From assembly GCF_900156155.1 (NCBI RefSeq), contig NZ_FTMD01000009.1, positions 185,227 through 249,226 of the forward strand: a stretch of 64,000 nt of DNA. Reading direction: 5' to 3'. A model generated the notes under the pieces. The model worked only from the letters and a program-made list of their open reading frames with translations, made no database searches and was not told the origin of the DNA. Below, piece by piece: positions 17,016-26,016 of the stretch. The translations under genes and the position numbers were made by a program. Each line of letters begins with the position of its first letter. Position 1 is the first letter of the stretch. This stretch comes from Aromatoleum tolulyticum (GTDB lineage: Bacteria; Pseudomonadota; Gammaproteobacteria; Burkholderiales; Rhodocyclaceae).

Positions 17016-18335
17016 ATGATTCCCGTACTGACTGCATTGATCGCCATTGTTGCCGGCACCTGGGGCTGGGGCCTTGTCGTGAACGGTGCGGGTCCGGGAT
17101 CACTGCCGTGGGTTGTCTACGACCAGGGGCTCTACCTGAGCGGCCTGCTCGCGATTGCATTGATGTCGCTCGCGATGGTGATGGCGGCGCGACCGCTCTG
17201 GGCCGAGCGCGTACTCGGGGGCATGGACCGCACTTACCGACTGCACAAGTGGGCGGGCATTCTGGCCGCCGGATTCGCAGCATTGCATTGGCTGCTCGAG
17301 ATGGCCGATGACGTGATCGAGACACTGTACGGTGAAGCCGGCCGCGCGGGTGACGAGGACGTCTCGGGCGTGCTGGATACGCTCAGGGATGCCGGGGAGG
17401 AGCTCGGCGAGTTCGCAATCTACCTCGTCCTCGCGATGGTCGTCCTGGCGCTGTGGAAGCGCTTTCCATACAAATTCTGGCGCCACATTCACCGCGCGAT
17501 GCCGGTCCTGTACCTGATGCTCGCCTTTCACGCCGCCGTGCTGGCGCCAACGAGTTACTGGAGCGAGCCGATCGGGTTGCTGCTTGCAACGGCGTTGTCC
17601 GCCGGCACGCTCGCCGCCGTCTGGTCCCTGACCGGGCGCATCGGCCGCGACCGGCAGGCCCGGGGTATCGTGACAGCAGTGGCCTCACCGACGGCGAACG
17701 TGACCGAAGTGGTTTGTCGCCTCGACGGGAACTGGCGCGGACATCAGGCGGGTCAGTTCGCGTTCGTGACCTTCAATCGGCTGGAGGGCGCGCATCCCTT
17801 CACGATTGCCAGCGCGGACCAGGGCGACCGCAGCGTGGGGTTCCAGATCAAGGCGCTCGGCGACTACACTCGTGAGCTCTCGCGCCGCATCGCCGTCGGC
17901 CAACCCGTCACCGTCGAAGGCCCCTATGGACGCTTCGAACTGGCGCGTCAGGACCGCAAGGCGAGGCAGATCTGGGTCGCTGGCGGAATCGGCATCACGC
18001 CCTTCCTCGCCTGGCTCGACGCGCTTCGGGGAAATCCCTCCGCAGCGCCGGTTGCCGACCTGCACTACTGCACCCGCGCCGGCGCGGACGACCCGTTCGT
18101 GGGCCGACTGGAAGCGCTATGCCGAGACCTGCCGTCTGTCACGCTGCATGTTCATGACACCGCTCGAGAAGGCGCCCTCAGCGCCGAAAGGCTGGCGAGC
18201 TTGCATGACCGCAGTCAGCGGGTGGAAGTGTGGTTCTGCGGCCCGCGTGCCTTTGCTGAGCAGCTGCGAAGCGGATTCGCGCGAGCCTGGCTCGGCCGCT
18301 TCCGCTTCCATCAGGAAGCCTTCGACATGCGGTGA
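17016..18335 (+). CDS. Ferric reductase-like transmembrane / FAD-NAD(P) oxidoreductase
   Basis: This is a 439-residue protein. The N-terminal half carries about six helices of the ferric-reductase-like transmembrane domain with paired histidines (RLHKWAGILAAGFAALHWL and HIHRAMPVLYLMLAFHA) expected to bind haem. The C-terminal half is a ferredoxin-NADP-reductase module: an FAD-binding motif (HPFTIASA), VEGPYGRFEL, an NAD-binding segment (WVAGGIGITPFLAWL) and a terminal VEVWFCGPRAFAE. It resembles bacterial YedZ/NOX-like single-chain enzymes that pass electrons from NAD(P)H across the membrane. The physiological acceptor (metal or oxygen) is not evident. A stem-loop with a T run follows the stop. 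Confidence 0.88.
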   Translation: MIPVLTALIAIVAGTWGWGLVVNGAGPGSLPWVVYDQGLYLSGLLAIALMSLAMVMAARPLWAERVLGGMDRTYRLHKWAGILAAGFAALHWLLEMADDVIETLYGEAGRAGDEDVSGVLDTLRDAGEELGEFAIYLVLAMVVLALWKRFPYKFWRHIHRAMPVLYLMLAFHAAVLAPTSYWSEPIGLLLATALSAGTLAAVWSLTGRIGRDRQARGIVTAVASPTANVTEVVCRLDGNWRGHQAGQFAFVTFNRLEGAHPFTIASADQGDRSVGFQIKALGDYTRELSRRIAVGQPVTVEGPYGRFELARQDRKARQIWVAGGIGITPFLAWLDALRGNPSAAPVADLHYCTRAGADDPFVGRLEALCRDLPSVTLHVHDTAREGALSAERLASLHDRSQRVEVWFCGPRAFAEQLRSGFARAWLGRFRFHQEAFDMR

Positions 18336-18340
18336 AGAAT

Positions 18341-18379
18341 GCGCGAAGCGCTCGCCGACAACGGGCTGCTTCGCGCTTT
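18341..18379 (+). terminator. Inverted repeat followed by TTT
   Basis: GCGCGAAGC and GCTTCGCGC are perfect 9-base arms separated by 18 bases, and the right arm is followed by TTTG. The element sits between convergent genes (oxidoreductase ending at 18335, VOC protein ending at 18414), which is where a terminator is expected. The large loop and short T run make it a moderate candidate. Confidence 0.45.
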
Positions 18380-18413
18380 GATCCGGGCAAGGTGATGCTG
18401 CCGACGCCCGGAT

Positions 18414-18893
18414 TCACCCGCGGCGAGCCGCCTCGATCGCAGCGATATCGATCTTTGTCATCTCCATCATCGCCTCGAACGCCCGCTTGGCCGCCGCCCG
18501 ATCAGGGTCGGTGATCGCGTCCATCAGCGCGCGGGGGGTGATCTGCCAGGAAAGCCCCCACTTGTCCCTGCACCAGCCACAGGCGCTTTCCTCGCCGCCG
18601 TTTCCGACGATCGCGTTCCACAGACGGTCGGTTTCGGGCTGGTCATCGGTCGCGACCTGGAACGAGAAAGCCTCATTGTGTTTGAACTCCGGGCCTCCGT
18701 TCAGCCCGAGACAAGGGATCCCCATCACGGTGAACTCGACCGTCAAGACATCGCCCTGCTTGCCCGACGGATAGTCGCCAGGAGCGCGATGGACAGCGCC
18801 CACCGCGCTGTCCGGGAAGGTCTCGGCGTAGAACTTAGCTGCGTCCAGCGCGGTGCCGTCGTACCACAGGCAAATCGTGTTCTTGCTGGCCAT
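18414..18893 (-). CDS. VOC family (PhnB-like) protein
   Basis: This is a 159-residue protein of the PhnB/3-demethylubiquinone-methyltransferase-like branch of the vicinal oxygen chelate fold: KNTICLWYDGTALDAAKFY near the N-terminus, VLTVEFTVMGIPCLGLNGGP, AFSFQVATDDQPETDRLWN and WCRDKWGLSWQITP. The C-terminal segment AKRAFEAMMEMTKIDIAAIE is characteristic of this subgroup. Members are usually annotated from structure only and the reaction is unknown. It lies 96 bases downstream of the ferredoxin gene on the same strand, but its family has no link to meta-cleavage, so co-transcription is uncertain. Confidence 0.85.
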   Translation of the reverse strand: MASKNTICLWYDGTALDAAKFYAETFPDSAVGAVHRAPGDYPSGKQGDVLTVEFTVMGIPCLGLNGGPEFKHNEAFSFQVATDDQPETDRLWNAIVGNGGEESACGWCRDKWGLSWQITPRALMDAITDPDRAAAKRAFEAMMEMTKIDIAAIEAARRG

Positions 18894-18989
18894 CTTTGCT
18901 CTCCTGTTGGACCTGATAGGTGCACAGACACCGCACAGGCGACAGGTTCCGCTGCAGCCTAGAAACGTGCTGGCGAACGACTGCGGTCG

Positions 18990-19325
18990 TTATTTGCCTG
19001 GCAGTCGAGGGGAGGGCACAGCAGTTCGAGCAAGACACTTGTGCATCTTGCCAACGACCCGAAGCGAGATGTCGCTGCGCGGATACACCCGACAGGCCAG
19101 CACACGCCCCTGCGCCTGTTCCACGACGCTCACGTGCTGCCTGCTCATCACCCGCGCCTCGAATTCGCCCGCGGTCACTTCGATCTTGCATACGCCGCAG
19201 CCTCCGCCGCAGCAGCCGGCGGGGATGCCGCGCCGGCCCAGGCGCACCATCCCCGACAGCAACGATTCCTCGTCGGCGCAGTCGTAGCGCTCGCCGGTGT
19301 CCTCGATCGTGACGGCGAACTTCAT
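18990..19325 (-). CDS. Plant-type [2Fe-2S] ferredoxin (XylT/DmpQ-like)
   Basis: This is a 111-residue protein with cluster ligands in AGCCGGGCGVCKIEV (Cys38, Cys43 and Cys46 in the C-x4-C-x2-C pattern) and the fourth cysteine in RVLACRVYP near residue 77. The family includes XylT and DmpQ, which re-reduce the Fe(III) of inactivated catechol 2,3-dioxygenase. Here the gene is the last of the lower-pathway unit, nine bases after dmpG, and not next to the dioxygenase gene as in the classical dmp and xyl clusters. The C-terminal ~15 residues after GKMHKCLA lack family similarity and may be a frame-read extension. Confidence 0.85.
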   Translation of the reverse strand: MKFAVTIEDTGERYDCADEESLLSGMVRLGRRGIPAGCCGGGCGVCKIEVTAGEFEARVMSRQHVSVVEQAQGRVLACRVYPRSDISLRVVGKMHKCLARTAVPSPRLPGK

Positions 19326-19334
19326 CGCCCGCGC

Positions 19335-20402
19335 TCAGGCCGCCGCACCCTGCAGCGGACCGCGCGCCTTCGCCATCGTCATCGCGGTGTCCTGGATCAT
19401 GTCTTCCTGGCCGCCGATCATCTTCTTGCGGCCTAGCTCGACCAGGATGTCGCGCGCCGGCACGCCGAAGCGCTCGGCCGCGCGCTTCGAGTGCAGCAGG
19501 AAGGTCGAATACACGCCCGCGTAGCCCAGGGTCAGCGATTCGCGGTCGACGCGGACGATGTGGTCCATCATCGGCACGATGACGTCTTCGGCGACGTCCA
19601 TCAGCTTGAAGAGATCGACGCCGGTGACGATGCCCATGCGCTCGCACACCGCCGCGAAGACTTCGAGCGGCGTGTTGCCGGCGCCGGCGCCCAGACCGGC
19701 GACGGAGCCGTCGATGCGGCTCGCGCCCGCTTCGATCGCGGCGATCGAGTTCGCGATGCCCATGCCGAGGTTGTGATGGCCGTGAAAGCCGATCTCGGTT
19801 TCCGGCTTCAGCACCTCGCGCAGCGCCCCGACGCGCGCCTTCACGTCATCGGGCAGCATGTAGCCGGCCGAGTCGGTGACGTAGATGGTCTGCGCGCCGT
19901 AGGACTCCATCAGCTTGCCCTGCTGCGCGATGCCGGCGGCGTCGTTGAGGTGCGACATCATCAGGAAGCCGGTCGTGTCCATGCCGAGCTTGCGCGCGTA
20001 GGCGATATGCTGCGGCGAGGTGTCGGCCTCGGTGCAGTGGGTCGCCACATGCACGCTGCGCGCACCGGCGTCATACGCCGACTGCAGTTCCTTCATCGTG
20101 CCAAGGCCGGGAATCAGCAGCACCGACACCTTGGCCTGCTTCATCCTCGCGGCGACCGCGGAGATGTATTCCTCGTTGGTCGCCATCGCGAAGCCGTGCT
20201 GCAGCGAGTTGCCGCCGAGGCCCGCGCCGTGCGTGACCTGCACGTAGGGGATGCCGGCGTCGTCGAGCGCGGTGGCGACCTTCACCATCTGTTCGACGCT
20301 GATCTGCTCGCGCTTGGCGTGCATGCCGTCGCGCAGGCACATGTCGTGCAGGACGACCTTGCGCCCCTTGAGGCTGGAGGAAGTGTTGGACTGGCTCATC
20401 AT
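19335..20402 (-). CDS. dmpG: 4-hydroxy-2-oxovalerate aldolase
   Basis: This is a 355-residue protein from the ATG at 20402, with GGAGACCGC ahead of it; a second ATG follows at once at 20399. The DRE-TIM barrel motif [16 protein letters not shown] supplies the metal-binding Asp, and [10 protein letters not shown] supplies the metal-binding histidines. The C-terminal communication domain [13 protein letters not shown] contacts the acetaldehyde dehydrogenase partner. The enzyme splits 4-hydroxy-2-oxovalerate into pyruvate and acetaldehyde, which is channelled to DmpF. It overlaps dmpF by four bases, consistent with translational coupling of the bifunctional complex. Confidence 0.96.
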   Translation of the reverse strand: MMSQSNTSSSLKGRKVVLHDMCLRDGMHAKREQISVEQMVKVATALDDAGIPYVQVTHGAGLGGNSLQHGFAMATNEEYISAVAARMKQAKVSVLLIPGLGTMKELQSAYDAGARSVHVATHCTEADTSPQHIAYARKLGMDTTGFLMMSHLNDAAGIAQQGKLMESYGAQTIYVTDSAGYMLPDDVKARVGALREVLKPETEIGFHGHHNLGMGIANSIAAIEAGASRIDGSVAGLGAGAGNTPLEVFAAVCERMGIVTGVDLFKLMDVAEDVIVPMMDHIVRVDRESLTLGYAGVYSTFLLHSKRAAERFGVPARDILVELGRKKMIGGQEDMIQDTAMTMAKARGPLQGAAA

Positions 20403-21313
20403 GCGGTCTCCACGGCTTTCAACTGGATCTTTCCGGCGAGGATTTCCTCGGCGAACATCTCGGCGGTGCGCGTCGCGGCCGCGGTCATGATGTCGAGGTT
20501 GCCGGCGTACTTGGGCAGGTAGTCGCCGAGACCGGCGACTTCGAGGAAGACGGACACTTTGTTGCCGTCGAAGATCGGGCCATTCACGAGCTTGTAGCCC
20601 GGCACGTACTTCTGCACTTCGCCGATCATCTGCAGGATCGACTCGGTGATACGCGCGTGGTCCGGCTCGTCGTCGGTCAGGCAGTAGATCGTGTTGCGCA
20701 TGATCATCGGCGGCTCGGCCGGGTTGATGATCGCGAGCGCCTTGCCGCGGCGCGCGCCACCCACTACCGTGATCGCGTTCGACGTCGTATAGGTGAACTC
20801 GTCGAGGTTCGCGCGCGTACCGGGGCCGACCGACTTCGATGCGAGGCTCGCGACGATCTCGGCGTACTCGACGCTCTGGATGCGCGACACGGCGTGCACG
20901 ACGGGAATCGTCGCCTGGCCGGCGCACGAGATCATGTTCACGTTCATCTCGAGCTTGTCGGCGTGCTGGCGCAGGTTCACCGGCGGCACGCACAGCGGGC
21001 CGATCGCGGCCGGCGTCAGGTCGATCATCATCACGCCCAGCTCGTTGAGCTTGCGGCTGTTCTCCGCATGGACGTAGGCGCTGGTCGCGTCGAATGCGAT
21101 CTGGATGTCGTCATCCAGCACGTGCGGCAGCAGGCCGTCGACGCCTTCCGCGGTGGTCTTCAGACCCATCTCGCGAGCACGCGCCAAGCCTTCGGACGAC
21201 GGGTCGATGCCGACCATCCACACCGGCTCCAGCACCGGGCTGCGCTTGATCTTGTAGATCAGGTCGGTGCCGATGTTGCCGGACCCGATCAAGGCGCACT
21301 TGATCTTCTTCAT
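20399..21313 (-). CDS. dmpF: Acetaldehyde dehydrogenase (acylating)
   Basis: This is a 304-residue protein. The N-terminal Rossmann motif [17 protein letters not shown] binds NAD, and the catalytic cysteine lies in [19 protein letters not shown]. It converts acetaldehyde, NAD and CoA to acetyl-CoA, working as a complex with DmpG. The length and sequence are canonical. It overlaps dmpI by four bases (ATGA) upstream and dmpG downstream, and AGGAGCAAGCCC precedes its start. Confidence 0.97.
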   Translation of the reverse strand: MKKIKCALIGSGNIGTDLIYKIKRSPVLEPVWMVGIDPSSEGLARAREMGLKTTAEGVDGLLPHVLDDDIQIAFDATSAYVHAENSRKLNELGVMMIDLTPAAIGPLCVPPVNLRQHADKLEMNVNMISCAGQATIPVVHAVSRIQSVEYAEIVASLASKSVGPGTRANLDEFTYTTSNAITVVGGARRGKALAIINPAEPPMIMRNTIYCLTDDEPDHARITESILQMIGEVQKYVPGYKLVNGPIFDGNKVSVFLEVAGLGDYLPKYAGNLDIMTAAATRTAEMFAEEILAGKIQLKAVETA

Positions 21314-21537
21314 TGGGCTTGCTCCTGCAGTGCGGCGACACGTTGCCGTTCGGCACGCTCCGCCAGGGTTTCGCCGGCAACGAAGAACTCTTCGTTGGCG
21401 TGTTCGGTAATCAGGACGCGCACGGCTTCGGACTTGACGCCGAGCGCGTGGATGACGGCTTCGGTCACGGCGGAAGCGACCTTGCGCTTCTGCTCGGCCG
21501 TCCGCCCGTGCGAAAGGTGCATTTCGATGATTGGCAT
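21310..21537 (-). CDS. dmpI: 4-oxalocrotonate tautomerase (2-hydroxymuconate tautomerase)
   Basis: This is a 75-residue protein beginning [20 protein letters not shown]; Pro2 becomes the N-terminal catalytic proline after removal of Met. The Arg in GRTAEQKRK is the expected substrate-binding residue. It is slightly longer than the classical 62-residue form, with a charged C-terminal tail. It converts 2-hydroxymuconate to 2-oxohex-3-enedioate in the oxalocrotonate branch, and sits between the decarboxylase gene and dmpF. Confidence 0.95.
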   Translation of the reverse strand: MPIIEMHLSHGRTAEQKRKVASAVTEAVIHALGVKSEAVRVLITEHANEEFFVAGETLAERAERQRVAALQEQAQ

Positions 21538-21578
21538 GGGTCTCTCTGTCTTTATTGGAGTCGGGAGTATTCAGTCGG

Positions 21579-22385
21579 TCAGACGAAGCGCATCGACACG
21601 CTGCCGAGTTCCTGGAAGCGCGCGATGACGCTGTCGCCCGGCTTCACGGGAATCGCCTCGGTGATGCCGCCGCTCATGACGAAGCTGCCCGCGGGCAGGT
21701 GTTCGCCCATGTCGGCGAGGATGTTCACCAGCATCGCGATCGCCTCCGCCGGGTGACCCAGCACGGCCGCCGAGGCGCCCATCGCGACCATCTCGCCGTT
21801 CTTTTCCATCACGACGCCCAGCGTGCGCAGGTCCAGTTCCTCGACGTAGCGCGCGCGGCCACCACCGACGAAGCGTGCGGACGAGCCGTTGTCGGCGATC
21901 ACGCTGGCGAGGTCGAACTTGAAGCCGGAAAAGCGCGAATCGATGATCTCGACGGCCGGCAACACGTAGTCGGTCGCGTCGAGCACGTCCTCGCGGGTGC
22001 AGCCCGGGCCGTGCAGGTCCTTCTTCATCACGAACGCGACTTCGCACTCGACGCGCGGATGCACGAGATCGGCGGTGGAGATCGCGGAGTTCTCGGGCCG
22101 CGCCATGCGGTCGGTGAGGAAGCCGATCGACGGCACATTCACGCCCATCTGCTGCATCTTGGCCTTGGACGTCAGTCCGGCCTTCCAGCCGACGAGCCGG
22201 TGGCCCGCCGCAAGGTAGCGCAAGCGCAGTTCGCTCTGCACGGCGTAGCCGTCGGCGATCGTCATGGCCGGATATTCGTCGGTCAGCTTGGGGATCGCGT
22301 AGGCGCGCGTCTGGGCGCCTTCGACGCGCTCGCACAGGCGCACGATGTCCTCGCGCGACAGCGTCAATTCGTTCTTGTGGCTCAT
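21579..22385 (-). CDS. dmpH: 4-oxalocrotonate decarboxylase
   Basis: This is a 268-residue protein from the ATG at 22385, overlapping the upstream hydratase stop by four bases. It belongs to the hydratase/decarboxylase family and is recognised by [31 protein letters not shown] and [22 protein letters not shown]. The Glu residues in VECEVAF and VEIIDSR bind the divalent metal. It decarboxylates 2-oxohex-3-enedioate to 2-hydroxypenta-2,4-dienoate in a complex with the hydratase DmpE. The phrase [19 protein letters not shown] separates it from DmpE. Confidence 0.94.
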   Translation of the reverse strand: MSHKNELTLSREDIVRLCERVEGAQTRAYAIPKLTDEYPAMTIADGYAVQSELRLRYLAAGHRLVGWKAGLTSKAKMQQMGVNVPSIGFLTDRMARPENSAISTADLVHPRVECEVAFVMKKDLHGPGCTREDVLDATDYVLPAVEIIDSRFSGFKFDLASVIADNGSSARFVGGGRARYVEELDLRTLGVVMEKNGEMVAMGASAAVLGHPAEAIAMLVNILADMGEHLPAGSFVMSGGITEAIPVKPGDSVIARFQELGSVSMRFV

Positions 22386-23179
22386 ACCGCGCTCCTTCCC
22401 GAGAATTTCACCCGGCAGCTGCCGAGGCCGCCGACCGTGCACACGAGTTCGTCGCCATCGACGACCGGCACGAGGGCCGACTGCGAGCCGGAGAGGATCA
22501 CCTCGCCGGCCTTGAACGGAATGCCCAGTTCGCCGAGCGTATTGGCGAGCCACGCGACGGCATTGGCGGGCGAGCCCTGCACCGCGGCGCCGACACCGGT
22601 CGAATGCACTTCGCCGTTCTTCTCCAGCACCATCCCGGCGAGCGTGATGTCGAGCTTCCTCGGGTCGCCCTTGGTCTTGCCCAGCACATACACGCCGCAG
22701 GAGGCGTTGTCGGCGACGGTGTCCTGGATGCGGATCTTCCAGTCGTTGATGCGTGAATCGACGATCTCGAAGCACGGCACGACGTAGTCGGTCGCGCGGA
22801 TCACGTCCATCGCGGTCACGCCCGGGCCCTTCAGGTCGTGCTTCAGCACGAACGCGAGTTCCGCCTCGGCCTTGGGCTGGATCAGCGTGCCCAGATCGAT
22901 GACGTCGCCTTCCTGGTACACCATGCCGGACGTGAGCTGGCCGAAGTCCGGCTGGAACACGCCGAGGAAATCCTGCACCGGCTTGCTCGTAACGCCGATC
23001 TTCTTGCCGACGATCTTCTCGCCCGCCTGCACGCGGCGCTCGATGAAGCGCAGCTGGATGCGGTAGGCGTCGTCGAGCGTGATATCGGGCTCGCGCTCGA
23101 GGAGCGGAGCCACCGTGCGGCGCTCACGCCAGGCGTCGAAGAGCTCGTCGCCGTACTGCCTGATCTTTTCTTCGTTCAT
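22382..23179 (-). CDS. dmpE: 2-oxopent-4-enoate hydratase (2-hydroxypenta-2,4-dienoate hydratase)
   Basis: This is a 265-residue paralogue of the decarboxylase. The motifs GKKIGVTSKPVQDFLGV, QPKAEAELAFVL, CFEIVDSRINDWKIRIQDTV and DNASCGVYVLG match DmpE/XylJ/MhpD. It hydrates 2-hydroxypenta-2,4-dienoate to 4-hydroxy-2-oxovalerate, the substrate of DmpG. It is 265 residues long, as usual. It follows dmpC by seven bases and overlaps dmpH by four. Confidence 0.95.
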   Translation of the reverse strand: MNEEKIRQYGDELFDAWRERRTVAPLLEREPDITLDDAYRIQLRFIERRVQAGEKIVGKKIGVTSKPVQDFLGVFQPDFGQLTSGMVYQEGDVIDLGTLIQPKAEAELAFVLKHDLKGPGVTAMDVIRATDYVVPCFEIVDSRINDWKIRIQDTVADNASCGVYVLGKTKGDPRKLDITLAGMVLEKNGEVHSTGVGAAVQGSPANAVAWLANTLGELGIPFKAGEVILSGSQSALVPVVDGDELVCTVGGLGSCRVKFSGRSAV

Positions 23180-23186
23180 GACGTCC

Positions 23187-24647
23187 TCAGAGCTTCACGC
23201 AGATGTTTCGCGTTTCCGTGTAGAACTCGAGCGAATGCACGCCGCCTTCGCGGCCGATGCCCGATTGCTTGGAACCGCCGAATGCCGAGCGCAGGTCGCG
23301 CAGGAACCAGCTGTTGATCCAGGTGATGCCGACCTCGACCCGGGCGGCAACGCGGTGCGCGCGCGCGAGGTTGGTCGTCCAGATCGTCGTCGACAGGCCG
23401 TAGTCGGTGTCGTTGGCCAGCGCGACGACTTCGTTCTCGCTGTCGAACGGGCGGATGTGGCAGCACGGCCCGAAGATCTCCTCGCGCACCACCGACGCGG
23501 TTTCCGGCAGGCCGGTCCAGATCGTCGGCTCCACCCACGCACCTTCGGCGAGTGCGCCCGGCATCTGCGGCACGCCGCCACCGGTCACCACCGTCGCGCC
23601 TTCCTCGACCGCCTTGCGGTAGTAGGACAGGACCTTCTGACGGTGCTCCTGGCTGATCAGCGGCCCGTAGTCCGCGTCGTGGTCATCCGGGCGGCCGAAC
23701 TTCACACCCTCGGCCTTCTCCTTCAGCGCCTGCACGAAGCGCTCGAAGATCGGGCGTTCGACATACACGCGCTCGGTGCCGAGGCACACCTGGCCCGAGT
23801 TCAGGAACGCGGAGCGGAAGATGCCTTCGACCGCGGCGTCGAAATCGGCGTCCGCGAACACGATGCCGGCGTTCTTGCCGCCGAGCTCGAAGGACACATC
23901 GCGCATCCCCTCCGACGCGGCCTTCATGATCGCCGTGCCGGTACGGGTTTCGCCGGTGAAGGTGATCGCATCGACCCCGGGGTGACGGGTCAGGAACTCG
24001 CCCGCCGAATCCGGGCCGAAGCCATTCACGACGTTATAGACGCCCTTCGGCACGCCGACCGCGTTCATCACCTCGCCCAGCAGCGTCGCCGTGTTCGCCG
24101 CTTCCTCCGACGGCTTCACGATGACCGTGTTGCCGCACGCGAGCGCCGGGCCGACCTTCCACGTCATCAGCAGGAAGGGCGCGTTCCACGGGCAGACAAC
24201 CCCGATGACGCCCTTCGGCACGCGGATGCCATAGTTCAGCGCGCCGCGTCCATCCGGCGTCGCCATCTGGAAGGCTTCGGTCGGCACGTTCTTGACGACA
24301 TCGGCGAACACCTTGAAATTCGCCGCCCCGCGCGGGATGAACACGTTCGTCATGACGTGGCGCGGCTGGCCGGTGTCGGCCATCTCGGCCTCGACGAAGT
24401 CCTCGAAGCGGCGCGTGATCTCGTTCGCGACGCCGTACAGCAGCTCGACACGCTGGTCCGTGGTCAGCCCGCCCCACTCGCCGTGCAGTGCGCTGCGCGC
24501 GGCCTTCACGGCGGCGTCGATTTCGGCCTGGCCGGCCTCGGCGATCGACGCGATCACCCGGTTGTCGAGCGGCGAACGCTTGTCGAAGCGCTTGCCGCTC
24601 GCAGCGGCCACGAACTCGCCGCCGATGAAATTCTGAATCTGACGCAT
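23187..24647 (-). CDS. dmpC: 2-hydroxymuconic semialdehyde dehydrogenase
   Basis: This is a 486-residue aldehyde dehydrogenase from the ATG at 24647, preceded by GAGGACGACC; an ATG at 24659 would add four residues. The catalytic Cys is in NSGQVCLGTERV and the general-base Glu in FELGGKNAG. The cofactor loop is FTGETRTG. Its position first in the meta-cleavage lower operon and its similarity to DmpC/XylG support the assignment. It oxidises 2-hydroxymuconic semialdehyde to 2-hydroxymuconate with NAD. With dmpD absent, this is the only visible route for the ring-cleavage product. Confidence 0.95.
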   Translation of the reverse strand: MRQIQNFIGGEFVAAASGKRFDKRSPLDNRVIASIAEAGQAEIDAAVKAARSALHGEWGGLTTDQRVELLYGVANEITRRFEDFVEAEMADTGQPRHVMTNVFIPRGAANFKVFADVVKNVPTEAFQMATPDGRGALNYGIRVPKGVIGVVCPWNAPFLLMTWKVGPALACGNTVIVKPSEEAANTATLLGEVMNAVGVPKGVYNVVNGFGPDSAGEFLTRHPGVDAITFTGETRTGTAIMKAASEGMRDVSFELGGKNAGIVFADADFDAAVEGIFRSAFLNSGQVCLGTERVYVERPIFERFVQALKEKAEGVKFGRPDDHDADYGPLISQEHRQKVLSYYRKAVEEGATVVTGGGVPQMPGALAEGAWVEPTIWTGLPETASVVREEIFGPCCHIRPFDSENEVVALANDTDYGLSTTIWTTNLARAHRVAARVEVGITWINSWFLRDLRSAFGGSKQSGIGREGGVHSLEFYTETRNICVKL

Positions 24648-24717
24648 GGTCGTCCTCACTCCTGTTGGCTGTCATCCCGTCCGCATGATGCTCATTGCGT
24701 TGCGGGCTTGAGGATCA

Positions 24718-24782
24718 GTCTATGAACGGTCAGATATACCGTCCAATACTTTTAATTTCGATTCTCGATACTTGTTAGGTAT
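24718..24782 (-). promoter_or_regulatory. LysR-type operator and promoter of the dmpC-E-H-I-F-G unit
   Basis: In the gene's direction this holds a T-N11-A dyad (24768-24782, arms ATAC/GTAT), then 18 bases, then a conserved 13-mer whose plus-strand form is TACCGTCCAATAC (24737-24749). The 13-mer includes TTGGAC as a -35, with ATAGAC 17 bases further on (24718-24723). The same dyad, N18 and 13-mer occur with identical spacing at 53662-53726 upstream of the DUF1302 gene. The layout matches LysR regulators: a recognition dyad near -65 and an activation site abutting -35. It lies ~90 bases before dmpC. Confidence 0.75.
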
Positions 24783-24944
24783 CGACTTTCGCGGTCGATC
24801 CCCGTCCACTGCGTCCTGAATTTCCGGCACAACGCAGCCCCCGGTGGGCGGTGTTCGGCGCCGACGCCTCCGCCACGCGTTGAAGGAGGGGGCGGAATAC
24901 CGCCCGCCGGGGGCGGTTCGCCGGCAGGGCCGTCCAGATCCCTA

Positions 24945-26006
24945 TCAGATCGCCTTGAACAGCGGGCTGCGCACCTGCTGCGCGTCGGCCGCGGAGATGA
25001 ACTTCTCGGTGTAGATATCGCGCTCGAACAGCCGCCCCTGCATCAGCGTCGTGATGCACGCATCGATCATCAGCGGCGGCCCGCACAGGTAGGCCTTGTG
25101 ACCGCGGAAGTCGTTGTCGAAGTGGTTCTTCGCCGCCTCGTGCACGAAGCCGCGGAAGCCCTGCCAGTCCGACCCTTCGGTTTCGTGCGACAGCGCCGGC
25201 ACGTAGCGGAAGTTCGGATGCTGCTCGGCCAGCGCGAGGAACTCGTCGTGGTAGTACAGCTCCTCGCGCGTGCGCTGGCCGTAGACCAGCGTGATCGGCA
25301 GCTCGAAGCCCTCCGCGAGGAGGTCGAGGATCATCGAACGCGGGCTCGAAAGCCCCGAGCCGCCCGCCATGAACACGACGGGCACCTGCGCCGACTTCTT
25401 CACGAAGAAGCGTCCGTAAGGCCCGGAGATCTTCGTCCGGTCGCCGACGCGCAGCGTCTCGTGCACGTAGCGCGTGCCCTGCCCGCCCGGCACGATGCGG
25501 ATGTTGAGCTCGATCTCGCCCGCGTCGGACGGCGCGCTCGCGACCGAGAACGCCCGGCTGCCGATGCCGTCCGGCAGTTGCAGGTTGATGTACTGCCCGG
25601 CCTGGAAGCGCATGCCTTGCGGATCGTCGAGCTTGATCCACACGCCCTTGATCGTCGGCGTCAGCGTTTCGATGCGCGTCACGGTGCCGGCGAAGTCACG
25701 CACCGGCAGGTTCTCGGCGTCCGGGTCTTCCTCGATCTCGGCTTCGATGACGAGGTCGCTCTGCGCCGTCGCGCAACACGCCAGCGTCTTCTGCTCGTCG
25801 CGCTCGAAGTCCATCAGCGCGAAGCTCGATGCCTCGCCGTGCTCGATCTCGCCATCGACGACCTGCACCTTGCAGGTCGCGCACAGGCCGTGACAGCACG
25901 CATGCGGCAGATAGATGCCCGCGCGCAACGCCGCGTCGAGAATCGTCTGCCCTTCCTCGATCTCGATGGTCTGGCCGAGCGGTTCGATCGTCAGCTCATA
26001 ACTCAT
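24945..26006 (-). CDS. dmpP: Phenol hydroxylase reductase component P5
   Basis: This is a 353-residue protein. An N-terminal plant-type [2Fe-2S] domain (residues ~1-90) has CCHGLCATC giving the C-x4-C-x2-C ligands and a later cysteine in TLACCATAQ. An FAD domain (~100-205) has RAFSVAS and GPYGRFFV, and an NAD domain (~210-340) has FMAGGSGLSSPRSM and YLCGPPLMIDACI. It transfers electrons from NADH to the diiron centre of DmpN. It is the last gene of the dmpKLMNOP run, ten bases after dmpO. About 300 bases with a GC-rich inverted repeat (near 24898-24916) separate it from dmpC. Confidence 0.96.
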   Translation of the reverse strand: MSYELTIEPLGQTIEIEEGQTILDAALRAGIYLPHACCHGLCATCKVQVVDGEIEHGEASSFALMDFERDEQKTLACCATAQSDLVIEAEIEEDPDAENLPVRDFAGTVTRIETLTPTIKGVWIKLDDPQGMRFQAGQYINLQLPDGIGSRAFSVASAPSDAGEIELNIRIVPGGQGTRYVHETLRVGDRTKISGPYGRFFVKKSAQVPVVFMAGGSGLSSPRSMILDLLAEGFELPITLVYGQRTREELYYHDEFLALAEQHPNFRYVPALSHETEGSDWQGFRGFVHEAAKNHFDNDFRGHKAYLCGPPLMIDACITTLMQGRLFERDIYTEKFISAADAQQVRSPLFKAI

Positions 26007-26016
26007 GGCAAACCCC

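Noticed and set aside
19335..20993. 552-codon frame including dmpG
   Set aside because: The extra upstream part overlaps dmpF in a different phase; dmpG begins at 20402 with a ribosome-binding site and a four-base overlap.
24898..24916. GC-rich inverted repeat ACCGCCC/GGGCGGT as terminator of dmpP
   Set aside because: It is plausible by position, but there is no T run and the arms are short, so it is only mentioned under dmpP.
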